Assembly (NCBI GenBank): GCA_965261455.1
Contig: OZ253453.1
Location: forward strand, 1,116,001 to 1,180,000
Length of the DNA stretch: 64,000 nucleotides
Direction of reading: 5' to 3'
DNA from: DAOUKH01 sp965261455
Lineage (GTDB): Bacteria; Chloroflexota; Dehalococcoidia; SHYB01
Shown: one piece after another, positions 35,520 to 42,927 of the stretch
Layout: each line of letters begins with the position of its first letter
Position numbering within the stretch: the stretch's first letter is position 1
Translations under genes and position numbers: made by a program
Notes under the pieces: model-generated
Seen by the model: the letters and a program-made list of their open reading frames with translations, nothing else
The model's database searches: none
Told to the model about the DNA's origin: nothing

Positions 35520-38500
35520 GATGTAAGAGCTGGGGACCTAATCCCCATTCTGTAGGTCGTTGAATACCCGATCCGTACTGTATACGTAATCACTCCAGGT
35601 CGACGGGCCACCAATCGACGAGTGGCGGCAGCGTGGTTAACGTCTATCTCATAGTCCTCACTGTAGATGTCAATAACCGCAAAGTTACCCCGCTCGGTGT
35701 CTTGAACTATAGGGCGTATCTTTCGGTTGTAAATTGCTTGGCCCCGAACTGCGACACCGCCGACTCCGTCAAGTTTGGGTTCCGCTGATGGCTGAGGAGC
35801 CTTTTCGACCATGCCGTAGACCGCTTCGTATGACGACAATCTTTGTTGGATTGACTCCACCTCGCCGGGGGAAAAGCCATAAAGTGAACCAACCATAATG
35901 TCGAGGCGGTGTTCATGGGTTAGTGCTCTTGCAGTTGCATCCAGACCGCAGTCCACACCCCCTAATTTCAATAGGTCGAAAACTAGCTCTTCGATTTCGT
36001 TGAGGGTGGCATCTTCTGGTAAAGGAGGGAATGGAAGTTGATTAAGTTCGCCAGCCGACACTTGGGTATTGCTATTCAACCTCCTAAAGGCGAACTCCAT
36101 CAAGCTAGAATTAAGTACTCCTAGCAGAAAGACGTAACGTGAACTTTGGGGCAGCGGTATAAAGTTTGTGTGGTTCTCCGAGTAAATGTTGTTTGCTGCC
36201 ACGTCATCCGGGTGGATCAAAGTTGAAATGATGCGCCTGGGCTGTTCGTTGGCAGTAACGCGTTGTGTCACGATTCCCATCCCCGTAATGTTGGGAGGCA
36301 CTACGGTCGTGATACCATTGGCTAACCACTCTTTTCCGACCCGTGTACGGGACGCTCGCCTAACATATCTCTGAATGTTTTCGGCCCATATCAGTCGGCA
36401 GGAATCGTCTGCGTTGGTCGGCTGTGCATACTCTTGGTATTTGTCAAACTGTATCTTGCCCGTCTCAGCTCTAAGGCCAAGATTCGACAACTTGACGCCA
36501 AACGAATTCATGCGCTCGAACACTCGGTACTCGAAGTCTGAAGCTCCAATGTAAAAGGCCCCGTCGTATCTTTCGTCCAGGAGTACCCGATCAGATGCCA
36601 CCGTAACCGTGTCCTCCGGGTCGTTAAGGTCAGTGGGTATCGAAATCGCCCGTGTGTTAACTTGGTATGACGTGGCAGGTTCCGTTTTCTTAGTTAGATG
36701 CAGGATGATGCACTCCTGCAATACACGCTCGAAAGTGTTATGCCTGTCGCCTATCAGTACAACGCCTTTCAGATGTGACCGCTGTTTGATTACTTTCCGA
36801 AGGTTCGTGAAGTACCTATCGGTTAACAGAGTCCTCGGGTTAATGAAAGTCAATTGGGATCCGTCTCTCATAACTTGCAAGCTTCGTTGGATGAACAGTC
36901 CATAGGTGTTCATTCGTCCATATATACCCTCTTTGTACGTCGCCCGAAGTCGCTCATCACTTATAACTACATACGGCGGATTGGCGACAGCGATGTCGAA
37001 CCCCCGACGCTGAGAGAACACCTCGGCGAACTCAACCCGCCAGTCGGTGGCCTCGGCGGGCGCGGGCGAGTCGGCAAGCGCCTCCCTGAGCTCGTCCTCC
37101 ACCCGCTCTATATCCTGCCTGAGCGCGTCCTTGCCCGTCGTGGCCTCCATGTATTGAGCCTTGAGGCCGACGAGCTGGGCCGCGACGCTTTCTGCCCTGT
37201 GGCGGAAAAGGTCCCCGTAGTTACTTGGGCTAGGGTCAGGCCCCAACAGGCTGTCGCCGCAAAGCACCTTGAAGTCCAGGTTGGGCAGAGGCGGTGGCAC
37301 ATCGCCCTCGTAGTCGATGGCCAGGGAGAGCCACATCCGCAGCATGGCGATGTTGACCGCGAAGTCGTCGATGTCCACGCCGTAGAGGTTGCGCTGGATG
37401 ACATGCATCTTCAGATCGTACAGCCCCTTTGGGGTCACGCCCACGTTGAACAGGGTGGTCTGCAACTCCACCAGTTCCTGCATCATGCCTAGGAGGTAGG
37501 CCCCAGAGCCGCAGGCGGGATCAACCACGGTCACCTCATCCAGCGTCTGCGCCACCTTGCGGGCAGACGCCACCGAGATGCCGGACGTGTCGCGTTCGTC
37601 CACGAATCGTGCGATGGCTTCCGGTGTGACGCCGGTGTCCTGGCCCTCCAGGTATCCCTTAAGCGCCTCGCGGCACATGAAAGAGACCACGGGGCGGGGA
37701 GTGTAGTACGCGCCGGAGTCGTGGCGTCCGGTGACAAGCTCCTCGAACACCTTACCCAGCATCTCAGGGTCCACCGCCACTTCGACGTCGAACGGCGTGG
37801 ACTCCATCACGGTGAAGTTGAAGCGGTCGAAGAGGTTTCCGAGGATACTCTCAATAACGTCATCAGGCACCACCACACCTGAGCGCTTGTCCAGACCCGT
37901 CTCCTCGAACAGGCCGCCGTTGAGGAAGGGAGGCCCGCCGATGAGAGCGTACATCACCGGGTTATTACGCATCAGGTCGCGGGACTGAGGATTGTTCAGT
38001 CCAGCAAAGAAGAGGGGCCTCAGCCTGTTGACATAGAAGTTCTTGCTCTCGCCCTCAGTGGCCCGGTGGTCACTCCACAGCGCGTTGAGATAGTCCTTGT
38101 CGCCCTTGAAAGTGAGCCACCCCTTGCGCGACAGGAAGTAGACGAACATGAGCCGGTTGAAGAGGGTCTGGACGAATCGCCGCTTGATCTCAACGTCCTC
38201 GCCAAAGCCGGAGACATTGTTTTCTGCTGCCTGGAAGACCCGCTTGTACCCCGCGAAGAACTCCCTGGTAACGGGCTCAACATCGAAGGTTTGGTCCAGG
38301 GCCAGACGGACGCTGCCGCTCTCCCGGAGGTTCCAGTAGATGTTTGAGACCTGCTGAATCGCGGTGCGGCGGGACAGATCCCGCTCCACAACGAGGCGGC
38401 GCAGGACCGGCTGCGCTCTCTCGAAACTGGGATAGACCAAGTGCAGTTGGCTCGCGGACGTGTTGGTGAAGACCAGGAGCAGGTCGCCGTCGAGCTGCTC

Positions 38501-38800
38501 CGCGACCCGCCTGGCCGCGGCGGACGCCTCGCTCTTGCGCACACGGTCCGTCTCCGGGGTGTCCAGAGCGATGTACACCACATGCACACCGCCGGAGTAG
38601 GCTACGCGCTCAGCGTAGGCGGGCAAGGCCACGCTGCCTGCAGTGGCGCCGAGGTCCACGCTGCCGGAGGCTGGGGCGAAGTCCAGCGCCTCGACGAACA
38701 GCGCGCGCACGGCGGCGGCCCGCTCACCCGCAGGCGCGGCGAAGATGCGTGCGATGCGGCCCTCTACCTCAACTGCGTCGTCTCGATTCCTTATGGGCAT
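35516..38800 (-). CDS. Large N6-adenine-type DNA methyltransferase/restriction-like protein
   Basis: The 1094-residue protein has an N-terminal helical region of about 400 residues, the SAM motif VVDPACGSGAYLLGMM near 425, the catalytic NPPY motif (IAVANPPYVV) near 605, and a C-terminal target-recognition region of 450 residues. This matches Eco57I/PglX-like methylases that mark self DNA in BREX-, DISARM- and Hma-like systems. No PD-(D/E)XK nuclease motif was recognised, so cleavage, if any, would come from the PLD-helicase. The ATG at 38800 follows GGGAGA; one at 38818 is possible. GC content drops sharply in the recognition half (before about 37.0 kb). Confidence 0.87.
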   Translation of the reverse strand: MPIRNRDDAVEVEGRIARIFAAPAGERAAAVRALFVEALDFAPASGSVDLGATAGSVALPAYAERVAYSGGVHVVYIALDTPETDRVRKSEASAAARRVAEQLDGDLLLVFTNTSASQLHLVYPSFERAQPVLRRLVVERDLSRRTAIQQVSNIYWNLRESGSVRLALDQTFDVEPVTREFFAGYKRVFQAAENNVSGFGEDVEIKRRFVQTLFNRLMFVYFLSRKGWLTFKGDKDYLNALWSDHRATEGESKNFYVNRLRPLFFAGLNNPQSRDLMRNNPVMYALIGGPPFLNGGLFEETGLDKRSGVVVPDDVIESILGNLFDRFNFTVMESTPFDVEVAVDPEMLGKVFEELVTGRHDSGAYYTPRPVVSFMCREALKGYLEGQDTGVTPEAIARFVDERDTSGISVASARKVAQTLDEVTVVDPACGSGAYLLGMMQELVELQTTLFNVGVTPKGLYDLKMHVIQRNLYGVDIDDFAVNIAMLRMWLSLAIDYEGDVPPPLPNLDFKVLCGDSLLGPDPSPSNYGDLFRHRAESVAAQLVGLKAQYMEATTGKDALRQDIERVEDELREALADSPAPAEATDWRVEFAEVFSQRRGFDIAVANPPYVVISDERLRATYKEGIYGRMNTYGLFIQRSLQVMRDGSQLTFINPRTLLTDRYFTNLRKVIKQRSHLKGVVLIGDRHNTFERVLQECIILHLTKKTEPATSYQVNTRAISIPTDLNDPEDTVTVASDRVLLDERYDGAFYIGASDFEYRVFERMNSFGVKLSNLGLRAETGKIQFDKYQEYAQPTNADDSCRLIWAENIQRYVRRASRTRVGKEWLANGITTVVPPNITGMGIVTQRVTANEQPRRIISTLIHPDDVAANNIYSENHTNFIPLPQSSRYVFLLGVLNSSLMEFAFRRLNSNTQVSAGELNQLPFPPLPEDATLNEIEELVFDLLKLGGVDCGLDATARALTHEHRLDIMVGSLYGFSPGEVESIQQRLSSYEAVYGMVEKAPQPSAEPKLDGVGGVAVRGQAIYNRKIRPIVQDTERGNFAVIDIYSEDYEIDVNHAAATRRLVARRPGVITYTVRIGYSTTYRMGIRSPALTS

Positions 38801-38844
38801 GCGTTCGCTTTCTCCCATTGTCCCGGGATTCTAAGACTCTTCCC

Positions 38845-38875
38845 ATCATACTCTCGATTGCTGTTGATAATCAAC
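38845..38875. promoter_or_regulatory. Palindromic operator between divergent defence promoters
   Basis: GTTGATAATCAAC at 38863-38875 is a perfect 13-bp palindrome. On the minus strand a promoter for the methylase operon reads TTGATT (38869-38874), an 18-base spacer and TATGAT (38845-38850), so the palindrome covers its -35 box. It also lies 34 bases upstream of the XRE start, close to that gene's promoter. The XRE protein is the likely binder and would control both directions. Confidence 0.6.
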
Positions 38876-38908
38876 TCAATATCAGCTACCCTATAGGAGG
38901 GGTACAGC

Positions 38909-39271
38909 ATGGATTTCCCAGAGCGTTTACGTTCATTGCGAAAGCAAGCCCAACTGAGCCAACGCGACTTGGCGGAGAAGATTGGAGTCGACTTCACCTA
39001 CCTGAGCAAGATAGAGAATGGACGTGTCGAGCCTCCTAGCGAAGTGGTTCTGAAGGGGATCGCTCGAGAGTTGGCTGGTGAACTGAGCCGAAACGAGACT
39101 GAATTGGCCGACGAACTGATAACCCTGGCTGGGAAGATTCCCTCAGACTTGGCGAATACGCTCTCCCGAAATCCAGGCGCCGTCCAGTTTCTGAGGTCTC
39201 TCGGCGATGACGTGCGATCACCCGCCGAGTGGCGGAGGCTAATACGGGAACGGCGGTCGGGCCAGCGATGA
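38909..39271 (+). CDS. XRE-family transcriptional regulator
   Basis: The 120-residue protein has a Cro/C1-type helix-turn-helix at residues 5-60 (LRSLRKQAQLSQRDLAEKIGVDFTYLSKIENGRVEPP, quoted in part) and a helical C-terminal half. An AGGAGGGG ribosome site precedes the ATG. Its stop overlaps the start of the ImmA/IrrE gene (ATGA), a common pairing in which the peptidase cleaves or relieves the repressor. It is divergent from the methylase operon and upstream of CBASS, so it may coordinate both defence modules. Confidence 0.92.
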   Translation: MDFPERLRSLRKQAQLSQRDLAEKIGVDFTYLSKIENGRVEPPSEVVLKGIARELAGELSRNETELADELITLAGKIPSDLANTLSRNPGAVQFLRSLGDDVRSPAEWRRLIRERRSGQR

Positions 39272-39912
39272 CCACTACGTTTCTGTCAGATGCCCAGCTT
39301 GAGGTCATGGCGAGCCGCCTGTTGGGCCGATACGAGTCTCTGTATGGAGCGGTGTCCCGTCCTCCGGTTCCGGTGGAGCGCATACTGGAGGATGTGCTAG
39401 ACCTCAACATCCTGTGGGACAAGGTCTCCGAACCGCCTGGCCAGTCTATTCTCGCCGAGTTGGATTCCAACTTGAAGACGGTGGTCTTCAATGAATCAAG
39501 GCGTACACTCATAACTGAGACACCGGGCCTCTACCACACCATCCTTGCTCACGAGGCGGGGCATTGGGAGGCCCACGTTGATCATGCCCTCTTTGCACAG
39601 TCGCCCTTACCCGGTTTCGAGCACTACATGAAGTGCCTCTACCGAGGCTCCGGACCTGGCCAGGACCCGCGTGAAGTCCAAGCTCACCGGTTCATGGGGT
39701 TTCTATTGATGCCCTCACCCATACTGCTGGAGGCCGCCAGAGACGTTGACCTGGTGAGTTGGCCTGCCCTCTACAGGCTCCGTGACCTCTTCCAAGTGAC
39801 CATATCGGCCCTGAAGGTCAGGCTCGAAAGACTGGGACTCGTGTTCGTGACGGAGGAAGGGAATCTCTACCCATCGCGACAGGAATATGAAGGCCAGATG
39901 CGCTTAGGATAG
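39268..39912 (+). CDS. ImmA/IrrE-family metallopeptidase
   Basis: The 214-residue protein contains the zinc-protease motif HEAGH at residues 95-99 within TILAHEAGHWEAHVDH. The downstream EVQAHRFMGFLLMP segment holds the family's third metal ligand region, and a helical DNA-binding-like end follows (LFQVTISALKVRLERLGLV). In phages and ICEs such peptidases inactivate their partner XRE repressor after damage or other signals. The ATG at 39268 overlaps the repressor stop. It probably derepresses the defence promoters. Confidence 0.9.
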   Translation: MTTTFLSDAQLEVMASRLLGRYESLYGAVSRPPVPVERILEDVLDLNILWDKVSEPPGQSILAELDSNLKTVVFNESRRTLITETPGLYHTILAHEAGHWEAHVDHALFAQSPLPGFEHYMKCLYRGSGPGQDPREVQAHRFMGFLLMPSPILLEAARDVDLVSWPALYRLRDLFQVTISALKVRLERLGLVFVTEEGNLYPSRQEYEGQMRLG

Positions 39913-39941
39913 TACCGGTCTGCCTTTGCCATGGACTTGAG

Positions 39942-39970
39942 TTGACATTCAACGCAGTCTACATTAAGAT
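39942..39970 (+). promoter_or_regulatory. Promoter of the CBASS operon
   Basis: TTGACA (39942-39947) and TAAGAT (39965-39970) are separated by exactly 17 bases. This argues that the frame upstream of 40002 is promoter rather than coding sequence, and that CBASS can be transcribed independently of the regulator genes. Confidence 0.65.
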
Positions 39971-40001
39971 GGGTAGCATGGAGGACAGAAGGCAGATTCC
40001 T

Positions 40002-40916
40002 ATGGCACAAGATAGCGCATTCCACATACTGGCTCTGGATGGTGGTGGGACAAGGGGAATCTATTCGGCCCAGGTCCTCGCCAGCATCGAACAGGTGAAC
40101 GATGTGCCGATAAAAGAGCAGTTCGACCTCATCGCCGGTACCAGCACAGGCTCCATAGTGGCCGGAGCCGTCGCGGCTGGCATTCCGATGGCCAAGATTG
40201 TCGAGCTCTTCAGAACGGAGTCACCACGCATCTTTCGGAGAAGGTGGTTTAGTTGGCTTCATGTCCGAAGCAAGTATCCAAGGCACCCTCTCGGACAAAC
40301 CGTTAGGGCTTACCTGCCTGACATGACTCTGGGAGAAATCTCGACGCCTCTTATGATAACAAGCTCCGACATCTCCACCGGCGGTGTCCACGTGTTTAAG
40401 TCCAGGTACCTCAAGGAGCTCGGAGAGCCATACGTCAGAGATGCGAATGTCGCTCTGAGCGATGCAATCCTTGCATCATGTGTTGCTCCCACCTACTTCG
40501 ATCCCATGCCGGTCGGCGACTTCCTTCTGGCGGACGGCGGGTTGTGGGCGAACAACCCATCCATCATAGCTCTGACGGAGGCGGTTTCTAAGTTCGGGCG
40601 GTCGGTTAGCCAAGTGCGCATCCTGTCCATTGGCACCGGCCATTCCGTGAATCTTTATACCGAGCACAGGCTTTGGGGGCTGCTCACGGGCTGGGGGCGT
40701 CAAAAGTTGGTCGCTTACGTCCTCCGGCTACAATCCGACGCCTCGGCGAACATGGCCAAGCTCTTGCTCGCGGACAGGTATCTCCGACTTGACCCTGAAA
40801 TCGCGCCTTGGGGTTTGGATGACATCAAACATCTGGACAGCCTGAAGGCCCTGGCGATCAGGGACTTCACTCAACAGAGTGAGGCGATTATGAAGAACCT
40901 CAAGATACCACGGTGA
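40002..40916 (+). CDS. capV: CBASS patatin-like phospholipase effector
   Basis: The 304-residue protein is a CapV-type phospholipase. The oxyanion motif DGGGTRG is at residues 13-19, the nucleophile motif GTSTG has Ser48, and the catalytic DGG has Asp178. When bound by a cyclic dinucleotide such enzymes degrade the inner membrane and kill the infected cell. I choose the ATG at 40002, with AGAAGG nine bases upstream; earlier ATGs at 39969 and 39978 overlap or follow the -10 box too closely. It directly precedes the CD-NTase gene. Confidence 0.93.
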   Translation: MAQDSAFHILALDGGGTRGIYSAQVLASIEQVNDVPIKEQFDLIAGTSTGSIVAGAVAAGIPMAKIVELFRTESPRIFRRRWFSWLHVRSKYPRHPLGQTVRAYLPDMTLGEISTPLMITSSDISTGGVHVFKSRYLKELGEPYVRDANVALSDAILASCVAPTYFDPMPVGDFLLADGGLWANNPSIIALTEAVSKFGRSVSQVRILSIGTGHSVNLYTEHRLWGLLTGWGRQKLVAYVLRLQSDASANMAKLLLADRYLRLDPEIAPWGLDDIKHLDSLKALAIRDFTQQSEAIMKNLKIPR

Positions 40917-40974
40917 CGAGACGCCGACCGATCTAGGAGCTTCCAAGAAAACAGAACAGAAGGAGAAGATTGAG

Positions 40975-42009
40975 ATGGCCAAGAATAATAAGGACTTCCA
41001 GGACTTTCTCAGAGATGAAGTCAACCTGAACCAAAGTCGGCTCGACCGGCTGAATACGAGCGTGCGAGCTGTAGACGCCTACCTCAAGGACCACCTGACT
41101 GGCTATCAGAAGATGGAGCGGCAGGGTTCATATGCGCTAGGTACTCTCATCAAACCCGTCGATGACAACGACGAGTACGATGCAGACATCCAGATAGTAA
41201 TGAACCCCAATCCCAAGTGGCAGGCGAAAGACTACATCAACGAGGTCCAGGAGACTCTGAAGGAGAATGACAACTATGCCGACAAGCTCAATCTCAAGAC
41301 TCGATGCGTCACCATCGACTATGCTGGAGACTTCCATCTTGACGTAGTTCCCCGTGTGACTTTTGGCGACAGGCACTGCGTTTGCAACCGGAATGACAAC
41401 AAATTCGAGGACACTGACGGCACTGGCTACCGGGACTGGTTCAATGAGCAGAATCGGATAACTGGCGGCAATCTGAAGCGAGCCGTCAGGTTGCTCAAGT
41501 ACCTGCGAGACCACAAGAACAACTACACCGCCAAGTCGATCTTGCTGACTACGTTGGCTGGCAACACCATTAAGCCCTCGGATGAAGGTACCGAGGGGGT
41601 AAGCACTGTGGCCGACACATTGGTTACCGTCCTAACGAGAATGGACGATTACCTCCAGCAACACCCCTACATGCCCGAGATCAGGAATCCGGTGCTGCCA
41701 ACGGAAACCTTCAATCGACACTGGGACCAGACCAAGTATGCGAATTTCAGGAACAGAGTCAATTCCCATGCGCGTATCGCAAAGAAGGCCAAAGAGGAAT
41801 CCTCAAGCGAAGATGCCGTCAAGAGCTGGCAAGAGCTGTTCGGGGAGAACTTCGGCAAGGGCTCTGGTGGTAGTAGCAATGGAGGAGGCAATGGTGGGGG
41901 CGGACGAAGCAATCCGCCAAGTGGACCAAGGAACAACCCTAGTGGAATTGCCGCCCCAGTTGTAAGCATTCCCAGGGTAGTCACCCCAAGGAAGCCTTAC
42001 GCCAGATGA
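40975..42009 (+). CDS. CBASS cyclic-oligonucleotide synthase (CD-NTase)
   Basis: This 344-residue enzyme is a cGAS/DncV-like nucleotidyltransferase. The GS motif is at residues 51-52 (QGSYALGT) and the metal-binding acids are D69, D71 (EYDADIQI) and D123 (FHLDVVPRV). On phage infection it would make the cyclic nucleotide that activates CapV. Residues 295-344 form an unusual Gly/Ser/Asn-rich linker ending VVTPRKPYAR, a flexible C-terminal tail of the kind E2/E1-like CBASS proteins modify. An AAGGAG site precedes the ATG and the stop overlaps the next gene (ATGA). Confidence 0.94.
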   Translation: MAKNNKDFQDFLRDEVNLNQSRLDRLNTSVRAVDAYLKDHLTGYQKMERQGSYALGTLIKPVDDNDEYDADIQIVMNPNPKWQAKDYINEVQETLKENDNYADKLNLKTRCVTIDYAGDFHLDVVPRVTFGDRHCVCNRNDNKFEDTDGTGYRDWFNEQNRITGGNLKRAVRLLKYLRDHKNNYTAKSILLTTLAGNTIKPSDEGTEGVSTVADTLVTVLTRMDDYLQQHPYMPEIRNPVLPTETFNRHWDQTKYANFRNRVNSHARIAKKAKEESSSEDAVKSWQELFGENFGKGSGGSSNGGGNGGGGRSNPPSGPRNNPSGIAAPVVSIPRVVTPRKPYAR

Positions 42010-42647
42010 AACCGACTACTGCCGACTTGGAGGGGCTCACTCGATGCTTTCCCGGCCTGCTGTACGATGCGAATGCCAACGAGATAGCTGGCGAGATCAC
42101 GTTCTGCGCAGCATACGACGGTGGGACAGACCAGGTGCGGATCGGGAACGATGAGGCACATCGACGATTGGCGTCATTCCTTTGCGACTCATACTCCCTG
42201 CGTATCGATTTGAACTCCATTGACAGGAACGGTTGGCCAAGGGTTTATGAAGTTGGCGGCCGCCATCAGGCCATCTTGACAAAGCACAACGTCGATGTTA
42301 TTGACCTGCATTTCTATCCAGACGGGTCATGTTGTCTGGGAATCAGATTCTCTCCCGAACGGTTCCTAACAGTTGAGCGGTTCACAGACGAACTTGTAAT
42401 CCCGTTCTTGTATCGTTTGTCCTACGTGGACAGAAATGGACTGCTTGCTGCCAGAAGAGACCTTTGGGGAGAGTACCCTCACGGCGATGACGGGGTCCGG
42501 CAATTCATCAGCGAAATGCTCGACATGGCTAGTAGAGATCCTGGCAGGAATGAACTTTGTCCTTGTGGCAGCGGCCGCAAGTTCAAGAGATGCCATCTCG
42601 ACGATGTGGAGGCATTGAAGAGCGCACTCGGGCGCCAGCGTCGGTAG
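42006..42647 (+). CDS. CBASS accessory protein: E2-like domain with C-terminal SEC-C motif
   Basis: The 213-residue protein overlaps the CD-NTase stop by four bases. Residues 1-150 show an E2-like pattern of strands with GWPRVYEVGGRHQ, followed by HFYPDGSCCLGI, where Cys109 or Cys110 takes the place of the E2 catalytic cysteine (H..DG..CL in other bacterial E2s). Residues 181-197 (RNELCPCGSGRKFKRCH) are a SEC-C zinc motif. By analogy to short type II CBASS it may attach the CD-NTase tail to a target and prime the synthase. The E2 assignment is by pattern only and needs structural support; the SEC-C motif is certain. Confidence 0.65.
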   Translation: MKPTTADLEGLTRCFPGLLYDANANEIAGEITFCAAYDGGTDQVRIGNDEAHRRLASFLCDSYSLRIDLNSIDRNGWPRVYEVGGRHQAILTKHNVDVIDLHFYPDGSCCLGIRFSPERFLTVERFTDELVIPFLYRLSYVDRNGLLAARRDLWGEYPHGDDGVRQFISEMLDMASRDPGRNELCPCGSGRKFKRCHLDDVEALKSALGRQRR

Positions 42648-42927
42648 TAGCGACCTGCATACACGTCTGAGAGTAGCGGCGCTCATGCTGCGGTCCTGCC
42701 ACTGGCTGCTTTTCTTGCGTCGGGTAGAGCGCCACGTCTGTCTGCCAAATAGACCTGCGTCGTATTTCGCTGACCGGCCTACTGTTGTCGAGCTGTAACC
42801 TATCCAACTCCACCAAACGCCTCGCCCCTACCACAAAACCGCGTCCTAAACAAGGGCTTGCAGGGCCTTACCCTGGACGGAAGTCCCCTTCAAAATGAGA
42901 TGGGCCGTTGCCGACTGGAGCAGTTGA

